Source: Toxorhynchites rutilus septentrionalis
Lineage: Eukaryota; Arthropoda; Insecta; Diptera; Culicidae
Assembly: GCF_029784135.1 (NCBI RefSeq)
Contig: NC_073746.1
Coordinates: 74,701,542-74,765,541 of the forward strand
Direction: 5' to 3'
Length of the DNA stretch: 64,000 nt
The position numbers and the translations under genes were made by a program. The notes beneath the pieces were generated by a model. That model ran no database searches, was not told the origin of the DNA, and was given only the letters and a program-made list of their open reading frames with translations. Shown here piece after piece: positions 52,350 through 64,000 of this stretch (the first letter of the stretch is position 1; each line of letters begins with the position of its first letter).

Positions 52350-54780
52350 TCAAAAAAGATTCAACCTTCGAATTCAAATGGAATCGCTCAACTATCTTTG
52401 CCAGTTCTTGAGTGCGATGACGTTCTGGAATAGGCATTGTCAGCAACCACATTAAAGCGTTCCTACTATCAACTGTGTCCAAAAAATCATCTATTTCCAA
52501 ATAATTTTAGTACATAGCTTCCATGGTTGCGCAGTAGAAGAAGTAAATGGTTCGTGCCAGACAAACTGACAAACGATACAAATGAACATGCTCTTGTTTC
52601 TCAATCAACAGAATGTCCACCTGTTTCTGACCCGTTAATATGCTACTATCACACGATTCTTGCCTTCTTTAAAATTACCCATCACTTACACGCTGTAAAC
52701 AAATCCCAACCGATCCTAATCTGCAAGGGTCACAGCTCTGATGGGTCACGTTCACAAGCGTTCTCCTCAACTAACCATCTCTAGTTACTCGGGCACATAC
52801 TTCAACAAATTGTGCCACCCGGACAGGTTGTTCCATGCTGTATCGCGCATCAACAAAATAGCTCCATAACTCATCCCCACCGGTAGCGACTCAACAGCGC
52901 CGACAACGGTAGCGCTGGGGCATTCTCGAGCGGACAACAACACGTCTGTCAGAACGATGCGATTAATTTTAGTCATATTTTCGAGCCACCGCGTTTGTGG
53001 CCTCGGAAGCTGAAAAACGAGATCCAGTGGGGATGCCACGCACCAAGCATTCGCCGCCGCACCGAAGTGAATCACTTGCGAGCGTTAATGAAATACTTCT
53101 AAGGGCTAAACGAAGGTAGCCGCTACCGCACTCAGTGCGGTCATAAAGTCCCATAAATCCATAAAGCCGAGCTCCGCCGCGCCGATCGCAGCTCCCACAG
53201 AATAGAGTGGATCTACTCTATCCCGAGAAACGCTAGGAGAAGGTAAACTTGAGCCATATGTATAAAATCTTCGGCTCGGTCACGCGTTAAACTTGATGAA
53301 TAACCATCTTAGATTATGGTGATGAAATTCTGGAAAAAAAGCTAAAAAAAAGTTGCTAAAAGCGAAGTAAGAACACGTTTCTCTCCCTTTTTGATGTCAC
53401 TCTAATTTGACCCAGATGTTAAAAATTCACAACGCCCCGCGCACCATACGAGGCATTGAATTTCACCAACCTGCTCACCTTACCCAATCGCGGTATCACG
53501 CCGAACAACCAGCCAACAGATCAAAATACAAGCTCGCGTGAAAGCGTTCGCCATTACGTGTAATTAAAGCACACGAAACAACCCATTGCGGTTGCTGGAA
53601 CAAGGGAAAATATATCACGACCCTCGACGGAACCCATCGCAACCCTCGGTTCGATCCCGTTCCGGGCCCCCCAAAACCGACCGAGCGCAGGGCGATACTT
53701 TCCTCCAAATTAATTTGCTCTTCAGCGATCAATCTGCATTGGACGATTTTGCTCCGACCCCTTCCGCAGACTCACGTGCACTCGACTTTGATGTATTTCT
53801 GTCTTCCGTGCTGGCACACCTGAGCTAATGGTAATCCATGCGCCAGAGTCGTCCCCAGGTGGGTCAGGGCGAATCGCTTCCCCAGCGGTCACACCAGGCG
53901 GATCTGGAAATTTGGTTTCACCCCAGGGGGAATTGAGGCAAAAAAATGTCAAAGACATGTGATCGCGCGCGTGAGTGAGCTCTTCGGTGATTTGGCGCGC
54001 ACACTCAACGGCGGTTTCGTCGATAACTTGGCGTTCGCTCAGTCCCTGCCCCAGGTATAACGCCAATCGAGTTCAGGTTCGCGCTGTAAACAACTAGGAA
54101 AGTGCACGAACATAATTTGAATAAACGATGTATTTTTTTTTTGTTTTGTTTCTGCTGCTGCTCCAGCTTTCCATCCAATTGGATCACTCGTTTTCGCCGT
54201 TCTTTCGGGGCCAACGTGTTCTGCGCCCGTATTTTTTGATTTATTTTATTTTTCCCTAACCATGTTCATTGCTCTTTTGTTCCAGCTCCAGCTAGCTCTA
54301 CGATCGATGACTTATTTGGACGATCGAACGATCTTTATGAAAAATAGATGAACTTTCGTGCTTTGTTTACTATTTTCTCCCTGTGTTTTCGGACGGGAGG
54401 CGAACTAACTGTTTTTGGAGCGATGACCGCTTCCCCGAGTTGTTGTTTACGAATACATCGTGCACCGGGCAACCCGTTGTCATCACGTTGATGTTGATGA
54501 GTTCCCTGTACTCCCCCCCACCCCGGATTCTATCTTACATTTGGCGGGGGAAGATTTATATTCGGACCGCCGAAGGGGGTGATTGAATCTGCTAGGATGG
54601 GTTTAATCTATTGAGATTGATGCCGTTCTATTTTGGCTCTACCGAAGGGTGGTTATTTTTATCACCTTCCCGTTAATGCAAATCGCAATCGTAGGACGTA
54701 AGAGCGAGCTAAGCACTACGTGGGAAAGCGGTTGTCTTCTATATGACGTCAATGCAAAATACTTATTTGTTGTTTATCAC
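52350..54780. other. GC-richer single-copy region without a recognised gene
   Basis: From about 52,500 the DNA is GC-richer and CpG-bearing with no dispersed repeat. Overlapping frames of 60-115 codons on both strands (for example 52,785-53,075 and 53,722-54,066 minus) lack domains or conserved starts. A polypyrimidine tract with (CTG)n lies at 54,130-54,165. It may contain non-coding exons; I cannot support a gene. Confidence 0.5.
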
Positions 54781-56356
54781 AGAAGAAAGTGGGTCAAAAT
54801 TGAAGCATTCGTTCGCTAGAGGAGTTTTACCATTTTCAGAAGGTAAACAGGCTCGGTTAATATTACGTCACCAAGTTGACAAATCCTTGACAAATCCTCT
54901 TGACCAATTATTATTCGCTTAGGTGAAGAAAATCTCTTTTAATGGCGATAGTGTATTTTTAGTTCGAGTTAGCGTTTACCCTTGTATAAATTGAGCGGAA
55001 AAAAATACTCATAATTAGAATATTTGCAAGCTAATAACGTGATAAAGATAAAGTGGGTTCAAAAAAAGGTTTGCCCTTCTGAATATCTGAAACAAAAAAT
55101 CTAATAGATTCTGAATCAGTAAAGGTGCCGCTACCGCATCAACTTCGGACACGTCAAAAACATGTTTTTCTTAACAAAATGGTGACCGTTTGAAGACGGT
55201 TTGTTCACGTTTCCGTTTTTTTTAAAAAGCAAAATTCAAAAAAAATATTATTTTTGGTTCATGCGATAGAGAGATGCACACAGATTGTATTCATATAAAT
55301 TTTACATAAACCGGTTCAGTAGAACTTTAGATATCGTGTTTGAAAAAACAAGTTTCGAGACAAACGCGTTTTTGTATCAAGACCATACTAGATTAGAGTC
55401 GCATCACTAAAATGACCATAACTCGGTAAATAAAGGGATTTTCGAAAATTCATTTCTAGGGTATATTCTTGAATGCCTAAACTTCAGAAATATGGAGAAA
55501 AAATAATATTTTATTTTTATTTCTTAACTCGAATACTTCCATAAATCTATTTGTTCAACGTATTTCTTGGACGATCCATACGTTGAAAATAATTCGGAAG
55601 TGATAGCTTTTGTTCTGTACGAGAACAGGAGATTTATGGGCTGTTTCTGAGTCATCAAACATCATGCGCAATGGTGCCGGTGACAATTAATGGATTTGAA
55701 GCTTTTATTCTGTAATGAAACCCAAGAGTTACTACTGCAGCTCAAATCCTCTGAGCGATGTGATTTTTATACCATATAATTCAACATGGATTTAGAAGAG
55801 GATACCAATTGAATATGCATGCAATGTTTCGGTGTATGGATATGCTTTTCCAAATCAGATCCACCTGTAATGGTTCATTGTAGATTCAAAAGTTCTGTTT
55901 CAACAAAATGACAAAATGAACATATCGCTATTGAGCACCAACGCTTATAAATCACATGTGCAGTACTTGGTCTCATAATCATTACGTCTATCTGTGAGAC
56001 AAAGGTACTTCCGGCGCGATTCGTCGGTAAAATGATACTCACGTTTAGATATTTTAAAATTTTAGTCACAAATAAAAAGTTACGAAGGGTTATGGCCGAG
56101 AAACGCCAGAATATGACGTAGGATTACGTTAAGCTACTATTGCGAACTAATTCTGGATATGTTTGAAAAAATCCACTATTTAACTCTCGGATAATAATTT
56201 GATAGCTGAGAGCAACACGAATTGCTTGTGCCAATTGACCAATCAGACCGTGGAACTTTCGTGTAGATAATGCTTGACATTTTTCAATTGTTCGATGGTT
56301 AGTTTCCTAAAATATAAAATTTTGTTCATCGTATTATATTATTAGGGAATGTTTAA
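54781..56356. other. AT-rich spacer
   Basis: GACGTAGGATTACGTT at 56,115-56,130 is another palindromic-motif instance. No genes or clear elements otherwise. Confidence 0.5.
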
Positions 56357-57271
56357 ATCGAATCCATTATCATTCGAATGGGCTATATGTCAATTTCAGT
56401 TTCTCATGTTGAAAGACCATCGTTGCTTCCAATTGAATGTTTCACTGGGTTTCATTTCTCAAAACTGGATTTTCCCGGACTGTTTTTCCAAAAAAAAAAA
56501 ATTAATAGAGGCATATGGTCGGTGTTAAGTCAGAGCGGACCAAGCCGCAAAATTAAAAAAAATCAAGTTATTGATTACTTTCGGTTAAACATTTTGTAAA
56601 CTGCATTCCACATTTATCAGATTGGAAAAATCACGCGTACAGCAAGAATAACGTAACGAAATAGTTTTGAACGCTCAATAAAAACCGCTTATAGCACCTA
56701 ACTTAAAACTCGTTTTTCTCGAAATCATAAAAATGTCACATGGTTCGGTCTGACTTAACACCGACCATATGAGGACATATTAGTCTTACAACCAGCGCCA
56801 GCAACTTATTATGCCTGCTGGCATACTGCACATCCTTCCACATCGTCATATTCATTACTTTCAGCGAATACGGTTTGAGATCAAACACAATTTTCATTCA
56901 GATATAAGACACTTTCATCTTCATTTGACGATTTTATAACTTCGCTTCATTGTAAAGGATGAATCAAATGAACGTGGAACGAATCAACACTGTTCAGAGG
57001 TGAAGAGATATTCTTTTTATTGAGCGTGAAGAGAGAGTAGCATTTTTTTAGCCTGCATTAGTTTGCAGCAAATGGAAAGGCGATAGGCTCATTAGTGAGT
57101 TAGGCTGTGTCAACTGAAGCGAAATTGTAAGGCCCTGATCATTCATCAACATAATTGAATTTCTTATAAAAATCAGGACAAATGCTAGAATATGAAAAAT
57201 AAATCAGGGCGCCCAAAAGCATCTCAAAACTCAGGACATGTTCTGCTAAATCAGGACAGATGGTAACCCTA
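56357..57271 (-). repeat. Repeat P, copy B (inverted), carrying a MITE
   Basis: It matches 49,738-50,350 in inverse orientation along its length, apart from the 252-bp insertion at 56,516-56,767. It ends AGGACAGATGGTAACCCTA, the complement of the copy A start. A short GGACATGTTCTGCTAAATCA segment near 57,234 is absent from copy A. Confidence 0.8.
56516..56767. mobile_element. TA-flanked MITE nested in repeat P (252 bp)
   Basis: A perfect 19-bp inverted repeat TGGTCGGTGTTAAGTCAGA begins at 56,516, and its complement ends at 56,767. TA lies at 56,514-56,515 and 56,768-56,769. Copy A of repeat P is uninterrupted here, confirming an insertion. It encodes nothing. The TA target suggests a Tc1/mariner-type helper. 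Confidence 0.85.
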
Positions 57272-58400
57272 CATATTATCATATAAGATAGATTTATATT
57301 AATAGCTCATTCTGCAGCGAATGGATTCTGATGATATGCGCCAATGATAACAATTGAATTGGAATTTTACTAGGAATCGTTTGATATACATACAGTTTTC
57401 AGAATTTCGGCAGATGAAACTCAAACTTCCTCTCCATACCTTACCATAATAATCGGTCGTTCCTAAAGATATAATTCCTTTCTAAAAGGCCTTGACTGCA
57501 AAAACGGTTAATTATTTGGTTACATTCTTATAAGACGAATTCCAACAAACAAATTTCTAAATATATTGCCTCATCATCCAGTATGAAAAACCCATCCTGT
57601 CACTTCCCCGAATCCCGAAGATCAAGATGCACCTGTTCACGGTGTTTACGGTCATAAACACTTGCAGTCACAGCGGAGGTATGGGAAAAAAACACGTACC
57701 AGAAAATATTACCTCCTACCGATGCGGCGACGGGAAACGGGGGAAAACACCTACATTGACTTGCTAATCCTGGGAATATACCGAGACTATGACACCTCTG
57801 GAAGGAAATCCCATTGGCTTGACAAGGTAATTGTTTACATTCTTAATGAGCGCTCATTACTCGCCAGGAGCTCGGCAAACTTCCATGCTACCTGGCCAGT
57901 GGCAGGCGCGAAGCGGAAATACCACTGTGTGTATTTGTCTAAGGCCGGTGTACTTCCCGAGTTGGGATGATATGGGATTTTCTGTGGGCAATTCCATGAC
58001 TAGACGGAGGGGTTTTCCTGTAGGGATCCAGAATTTCCAGATCACTTGATGGATCATTTCATATACGCGCTAGCATCCCGAAGCTGTTATCTTGGTATGA
58101 TTTAAGTTCGCTTTCGGAGATTTTCAACGTCAAGTGCGACAAGAACCTCCCTATCGCTATAACCGCGGCTCGTAATTGTTTTGATCCGTGCAACGGTTTC
58201 AGAATGAGCTCGGATTTAATGCCGACTGTTGTGACCTTTTGGTTTTTTTTTATTTTTTGCAATCGGAATAATGTATGAATTGTTGATAGATCACGTGAAG
58301 AGGACGACCGTTTCGCTGCTGTTAAAGCGGGAACTTGTTGTTTGTCGGTCAGTGCCTTTCTGGAAATGGATATATATGCAAAAGAGACCATTTGTTAGTC
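57272..58400. other. Mostly single-copy DNA without a recognised gene
   Basis: AT-rich to about 57,590, then GC-richer. Frames at 57,662-57,970 plus and 58,059-58,391 minus show no recognised motif. Confidence 0.5.
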
Positions 58401-59885
58401 ACGGCTGGTGCCGAACATTGGAAAGTCGCTCACTGTTCCTGCTTTGTTGACGAATGGAAAAAGGATGCTGCACGTTGCATTTAAAAAATATAAAAACAAA
58501 ATACGTTCCAGTTGCCAGTAAGCCAATCAAAACAAATTGAATATTGTAGCATTTTAAAATGTCAGCATTTTTTAGATTGAAGAACTCAATTATTACAAAC
58601 AATGAAACACGTGGACGCAATATTTTTGTTCACTGAAAACAAATTAATACCAAATTTATGTTTTAACAAAATGCATCTTACTTGATAATAAAATATGAGA
58701 TATTAAAATACTGTCATCGCATGAATTTTTCCATGGAGGTTTACTTAAAAGGCAAATAAAGAATCAACATGCCAACACTCGTTCCTTACAAGTTAGTCTA
58801 GAAAACCTGTCGAAAATATACAGCGCATGATAATAAATCGATTGACAAAATTTACAATCAGAAAAATATTTACATGTATTTTTTTGTTTCCAAAATTGTA
58901 CTTTTTCATTTTAGTCGTAATCAATTTGATTGATTTTTGAAAACGCACTTCGTATTCAATTTCAATTCTTCGAATTTTGTGTCAACTTTAATCATAAACA
59001 TCGTAAACAGCATTGTTCACGTTGAGATTTTTTAAATATTTTTTAATATTTTAAGATTTGGTAGGATTATGTTGATAAAAGATTCCAGAAATCACTTTCA
59101 TTCTTTCCTGTTGCCTATAAAACGAAACTGAAGTAATGCGTTTATCCAAGCATCACAGTTAACCCGATCTATTCCTAATTGTTCTCTCCCATGATTCTAT
59201 TTGTTTTCTCTCTGGGTAGTTATTAAATGCCACTATTGAGGAAAACAACAGACACAGTTTTGTGCTAGAAATAATGAGTCATTCGTCTTCCACATCAAAA
59301 CAGTTATGCTTAATATGACTCATTATTATCAACACTAATTATTACCTGTTGTTGGATTCAACTGTAATTTTCGATAGAACCGAAATCTGAACAATTAAAT
59401 TTCGGGAGTGGTAGTGAAAATTAATTTAAACACATTTTTGTTCAATACTCAATTATCAATAATAGGAAACAGTTTCAATACACCTTCAAACGCGATTAAA
59501 ATGTTTGTTGTAGCCCATATTAAAAGTTGACATTCATCGCTTTGGTAGAAAACCGATCGAATGACATAATTGTCTCTTTAACTTTGTGACATTTTAAGGG
59601 AAATCTTATATAATATATTGTTAAAACCCAGTTTTTTTTCCTTTTTAATGTACTATTTTTTTTTCTAAAATGGCTAATGAGTCCAATTATTGATTATTCG
59701 GACCCGGTTTAGCACCACATGAGCCTAAGTAAAAACCTAATCCAAGAAAAATTCGAGTCACAATATTCAGTAATATAAAAAAAATCAAAAAATCGCTTTT
59801 ATTTACCAGAAAACTGATATGTCCAGACGAGGCCTTTTGCGCCGTTTGATTAACCAAAGCACATGTTCTAGCTCCTGCCTAGTTT
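58401..59885. other. AT-rich stretch, nothing recognised
   Basis: No terminal repeats, tRNA boxes or coding motifs. Confidence 0.5.
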
Positions 59886-60140
59886 TATATATATATAAAT
59901 AAAAATGATTTGGTGTCCGTTCCTCATGATTTAACTCAAGAACGGAGCAACGGATTTGAACAGTCAGTATCAGGATTGAAGTGTCCCAGCCCGCGTCAGG
60001 TGTATATGTCAAGAAAAAAATTATATACTGCGAATATAGATCGCGCACAGAAAAATGATTTTCGGGGAACGTGAGTGTTCGAAATTATTTAAATCAGAAA
60101 AGCAGTTGTGGGCGGGACGAAGTTTGCCGGGTCAGCTAGT
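59886..60140 (+). mobile_element. Short Helitron-like element, copy C (about 255 bp)
   Basis: The 3' end GGGCGGGACGAAGTTTGCCG...GTCAGCTAGT at 60,110-60,140 is the same as in copies A and B. The 5' side starts in TATATATATAAATAAAAATG. The interior lacks the 145-bp tandem units, so it is a different non-autonomous form with a shared end. The left boundary is approximate. Confidence 0.65.
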
Positions 60141-61029
60141 TCACAAATAATATCCTTAAGCACAACATAAAATGGGAAAATATCTCACACACAAAATCCT
60201 AGACCGATTGGAAAATCGAACTCAACGTTTCTTGAAAGTGGCAAGGATCAATCTTTGACTTTTATTTTATTCATGTAACATCAATATAAAAACAATCCAT
60301 ATTCACGAACATAATAGTTCAACTGAGTTGAATCTAAATTGTTTACACAGAATAATTTGTTTGTAAAAACATCGCTAGGAACAATTTTCATCGAAAGATA
60401 TCTAACTACTCAAAAAAAAAACGTTAAAGAGTGATATAATGATATCATAAACAATAAGCTTTGGGATGATTTTAAATGTAAATTAAATTAAAAAAAAACA
60501 TACATATCGGTAAAAAATTGTGGAATTGTTCTAACGGACGATGGCTTCAAAATGATAATTTATAATTTGGATTATAAAAAAAAGATAGATTGAGAAATAG
60601 GAACACTATTTCATTTGTAGACTCGTGACTTTTTTTCCAAAAAAATATTGAATAGAAAGAGGCTAAAGCGTCGAGGAAGCTTTGTCATGAGGCGTGAACA
60701 AAAGTATTGCACTGCGGTTTGATTAACTTGGAGATGCATGTTTGAATTCTAACGATCACTTGTTAACATTTCTTAGCTCTTTAATTATTTTTTGGACATC
60801 AATAAACTCGAATATCCAAAGAAAATTTGGGTGACAATTCATATACCTTTCATCGATATGTCCGATAAAAATGATCCTGGACCGACCTATTTTTGCCTAC
60901 TAAACCTTTCATTGTTTCTGTTCCAAGTTTATTTGCTATATTTGTCATTTGACTTGAATAAAAATCTCTTGAGTCATTTTATACTCCGAAATCCGTTTCT
61001 TAATCAATATATCTGCAGTTGGCGTGAGA
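60141..61029. other. AT-rich stretch, nothing recognised
   Basis: A 99-codon plus-strand frame at 60,792-61,091 has a hydrophobic centre but no recognised family and overlaps the start of the downstream duplication. Not called. Confidence 0.45.
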
Positions 61030-62185
61030 TCCAACTTGATTTAGGAGTTGGCTGCATCATATCAGGTAGCAATGAAACGTTGTGGGTGTAGAAACATTGA
61101 TCATTTAAGCAACTTTCCATACTTGAAATCATCGGAAAAAATCGACTACTTTTGAAATTTATAACTCAAAATCTATAATATCAAAATACAAAAATATACA
61201 AAATTCTGGTCACAAGGTGAAATGTAGGAAATTGTTTACATTTTCATAAAAATATATCATTTTTTTTAAAATGAACTACACTAAAAAATGTCAAATTATT
61301 TCAATAATTGAAAATTGAAAATTTTTTCTCAAAAATATTTTTTTTAATTCTAAAAAAACATGTGAATAGCACTTACAATTCAAAACAAGTTACCCATACA
61401 TCGAAAGATGGACACTTAAAAAAAGTTTTTCTAACAACAACTTTTTTATGCTTTCTTTGAAAAAGTTACAATTCATCCTAATTATTGTGTAAAGTCAAGA
61501 TAGCGATATAACATATTCGACAAAGCTTTAGATCTCATATATATGATCTTTTGTTAAAGACATTAACTTTAAAATCTTTTATAGACGGATTTCACGCCAA
61601 CTCAACTGGTCATTGGCAGCACCATTTCAGATTGCAGTGAAACGTTTTGGGTGTAAAGATATTGGTCATTTAAGCAACTTTGCATACTTGAAATATTCCA
61701 AAAATAATTAGACTACTTTTTAAAAAGGGCCAAAGTTTTTTTTATTTTTTTTTTCAAAAATTTATATTTTAAAAACTATAAGACTTACAATATTTCGGCC
61801 AAAGAAGAAATTATAGAAAATCGTTCAAATTTTCATAAAAAAATATTTAAAAATTTATTGTTTTTAATTTACACTAAATTTTTTTTTCCAAAAACCAAAA
61901 ATTAAATTTTCTCAAAAACGTATTTTTTTAAAGTTCTCAAAAAAATTGTGTGAATAGCCCGTACAATTATCAACAAGTCGTCCATCCGTACATTAGAAGA
62001 TGGGCACTTTTACTGGAAAAAAAGTTTTACTCACAACAACTTTTCCATGTTTTTTTTTTTGAAAAAAAACAACGAATCCTAATTTTGTTTGAACTCACGA
62101 TATCGATGTAGTGTGTTCGACAAAGTTTTAGATAATATTAAAATATGAACTTTTGTCGAAGACTTTAACTTTCTATCATTAATAA
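61030..62185. repeat. Two-unit direct tandem duplication, period about 0.58 kb
   Basis: Landmarks recur in order: GGTGTAGAAACATTGATCAT at 61,085 and GGTGTAAAGATATTGGTCAT at about 61,650; CATTTAAGCAACTTTCCATA and CATTTAAGCAACTTTGCATA; TTCGACAAAGCTTTAGAT at about 61,519 and TTCGACAAAGTTTTAGAT at about 62,115. Units are diverged and very AT-rich. Confidence 0.75.
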
Positions 62186-62409
62186 TTTCTTGAATATATG
62201 GCATTTTTCCCTGAGGACTCCTGAAAAATTATTATTTTTTTCAAATTTTTTGATAGCACCGCACATTTTTTATAATTGGAGGTGACTGTAACACCGTGCA
62301 TGCACACTTCATCCAAGTAGCTGTTGACGACGATAATATTTCATGTGCTAGTATTGTGCACTATTCAACCTATTGAAGATAGCTAGATACTGGTTCCTCA
62401 TAGTTCTGT

Positions 62410-63931
62410 GTAATAGAAACAAGCTACGTTTCTTAACGCCGGAATTGATTAAAAAAATATATTCTATGGGACATAATCACCATCTGGATGAAAATATTCG
62501 GATTTGTGAATCATGTCGTGCCGTTGTGGTTCACAATAGATGTCCACCGAGAGAATAACAGCAGTTGAAAATGAACAACAGAATATTCTCATTCGTCGAC
62601 CCTACGCAGCCCTTCAACAAGTGGAAAACTAGTGGTTCAAGATATAGAAGGTAAAAACAATATCTAGTTGATCAGTGTGATGCAAGCACATTTCATTTTT
62701 GTTTATGAATTGGGGATGTTCGCATAGGTAGCAAATTCAAAAATTCAAACGTCAATGATAAGATATATGTACGGTTATTATTTGTAAATTATTTGTATTC
62801 ATTCTTTTTTGTCTTATTTTTCTTTCCACAAATTTGAATAATTTACGGTACCGTCAACTGCATCATTGGCATCAGTTTCTTCCGTGGATGACTTGCAGGT
62901 GACGTATAAAGTGGAAGCATTTAACAGCATCGTTCAAATGTTGAAAATTTCACAAATTTCAATGAGAAATATGAGGAGCTTAGACTACCGTATTAAAAAA
63001 TCGGAAGAAATTGCGCAAGCAGTGCGGCAACATCTGTTCGCACTGGATCCAGTGGACAAAAACAAATCAGATGATTTTGACGAGATGGTTATGCAATTGA
63101 AAGAAGAGTTTAAATCATCTGCTAACGACAGAAGCGCAGATAAACATATTATCAGTATTGACCAAATCTTGGCCTATAACCAAGATCGTAGGAGAGTTTG
63201 ATGCACCGGAATACATGGTTAAACAAATGAAAAAAATAGTTTATGAGCAGGGAATCCTTTGTACCACCAAGACCAGAAGTAGCCAAGGAATCAGCGAACC
63301 CGAAAAAGCCTTTGTAACAAATTTCTACGACAGTGATGATATAAGCAGACCTATGCCAGGAATGAAGGACTACGTTTCTGAACTCAAAAATGGCCGAAAA
63401 GAAAGAGTTCAAAAGCGTCTTTTGATGATGTCTCTTAAAGAGGCATTTATGATTTTCGAAAAACGGAATCAAAATTTGAACATCGGTTTCACCTCGTTTA
63501 CCATGCTAAGACCGAAACATTGTAGGCTACTCGATAGTACAGGATTTCATAATGTGTGTATGCACAATCCATGAAAATGTGAAATTAATGGCTAAAAGTT
63601 TAAGAATCGTATCCCAAGAAGAAATCACTAGTAAATTGCTTTGTAATACATCTGTAAGAACGATAGAATGTTTTTTTCGTGCTTGTAAGGGATGTGCATT
63701 AAAGGAAGAAGTAAAAGAGGAACTTGAAATGCTATTAGAGGAAAACGAGATAGAACAAATTGTTTTTCAACAATGGTTGACAACTGATCGTTGTAATTTA
63801 GAAAACATTATGAAGCCGGTAGATGAGTTTGTTTCATATTTTGTTGATAAAATTGATATGTTGATCACTCATGATTTTATTTGTAAAGAACAGTCATCCT
63901 TTCTAAGAAACAAAAAAGAACCTTTTTTTTA
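62410..63931 (+). pseudogene. Transposon-like protein gene, frameshifted and truncated
   Basis: Several open frames join into one protein if two frame changes are allowed. Block 1 (about 62,412-62,558): FLTPELIKKIYSMGHNHHLD then ICESCRAVVVHNRCPP, a Cys-containing N-terminal motif. After about 300 bp of non-coding, intron-like DNA (possible donor AAG|GTAAAA at 62,650) come block 2 (62,866 to about 63,170, coiled-coil-like), block 3 (to about 63,560: IVGEFDAPEYMVKQMKK, KERVQKRLLMMSLKEAF, IGFTSFTMLRPKHC) and block 4 (63,552-63,931: VCVCTIHENVKLM, WLTTDRCNLE, SYFVDKIDMLITHDF). From memory, RLL..LKE, IGFS.F..LRPK and VCVCTIH.NVKL occur in a widespread uncharacterised family of arthropod and cnidarian transposon-like proteins. 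Superfamily not assigned. The 3' part is lost to the inserted tail at 63,932. Confidence 0.6.
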
Positions 63932-64000
63932 TTTAAATCGTTTATTTTTACAGGCTTAGTTACATAGGTTTAAAGGAGCCGAACTCCTCACTGTATTGTT
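63932..64000 (-). mobile_element. 3' tail of an I-type LINE or dependent SINE, running off the window
   Basis: Reading the minus strand inward, GAGTTCGGCTCCTTTAAAC, GTAACTAAGCCTGTAAAAAT and AAACGATTTAAATAAAAAAA match the 3' terminus of the LINE at 38,350-38,411 (ATTCGGCTCCTTTAAACTTA, GTAACTGAGCCTGTAAAAAT). The A-rich tail abuts the broken gene at 63,931. Sequence beyond 63,990 no longer matches that LINE, so this may be a different LINE or a SINE with the same tail. Confidence 0.75.

Noticed and set aside
60792..61091. 99-residue frame with hydrophobic stretch
   Set aside because: AT-driven hydrophobic codons (Phe, Leu, Ile); overlaps the start of a duplicated non-coding unit.

Overview
The window is a piece of an insect nuclear genome, most likely a culicine mosquito. 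It is AT-rich, has no bacterial-style gene packing, and is a dense nest of eukaryotic transposable elements: CR1/T1-like and RNase H-bearing I-type LINEs, tRNA-derived SINEs, mariner, two ITmDD37E copies (a family described from mosquitoes), Helitron-like elements and many MITEs or foldbacks. I see no intact ordinary host protein gene. The only host-derived coding sequence I recognise is a tandem pair of decayed histone H2A genes on the minus strand (16.8-18.2 kb). The species call is inference from the repeat content.

Layout. 1-3.3 kb: AT-rich DNA, small tandem duplications, one promoter-like site. 3.3-6.0 kb: a 5'-truncated CR1/T1-like LINE (+) inserted in a local tandem repeat. 6-9.7 kb: MITE and foldback remnants. 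9.8-11.5 kb: GC-richer single-copy DNA with a homeodomain-type AT cluster. 12.3-12.8 kb: a SINE and a short retroposon. 15.1-15.8 kb: a long foldback. 16.6-18.7 kb: H2A pseudogenes that still carry histone 3' stem-loops. 18.9-22.1 kb: repeat fragments. 22.1-25.7 kb: a nest in which an old mariner with inverted (tail-to-tail) ends is split by a foldback, a SINE, a 119-bp tandem array and an intact mariner. 26-28 kb: GC-richer DNA without recognised genes. 29.2-31.7 kb: repeats, a Helitron-like element and a SINE. 32.4-38.4 kb: a full-length I-type LINE with 13-bp target-site duplications and an almost intact coding region. 38.9-46.7 kb: MITEs, a degenerate LINE, a second Helitron and a large foldback containing ITmDD37E copy 1. 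48.5 kb: a 50-bp hAT-like insertion. 49.7-52.3 kb: repeat P copy A, ITmDD37E copy 2 and nested MITEs. 52.4-58.4 kb: GC-richer single-copy DNA and the inverted repeat P copy B. 59.9-62.2 kb: a short Helitron and a 0.58-kb tandem duplication. 62.4-63.9 kb: a frameshifted transposon-like gene cut off by a LINE/SINE tail that runs out of the window.

How the parts work together. Nothing here forms an operon or a pathway; the relations are stratigraphic and parasitic. The intact mariner (23,901-24,926) and the open ORF1 of the I-type LINE (32,818-34,398) are the reading frames most likely to be functional. The SINEs and MITEs would depend on enzymes of autonomous relatives. Several long foldbacks could form double-stranded RNA if transcribed, and the mixed orientations would suit small-RNA production; this is inference.
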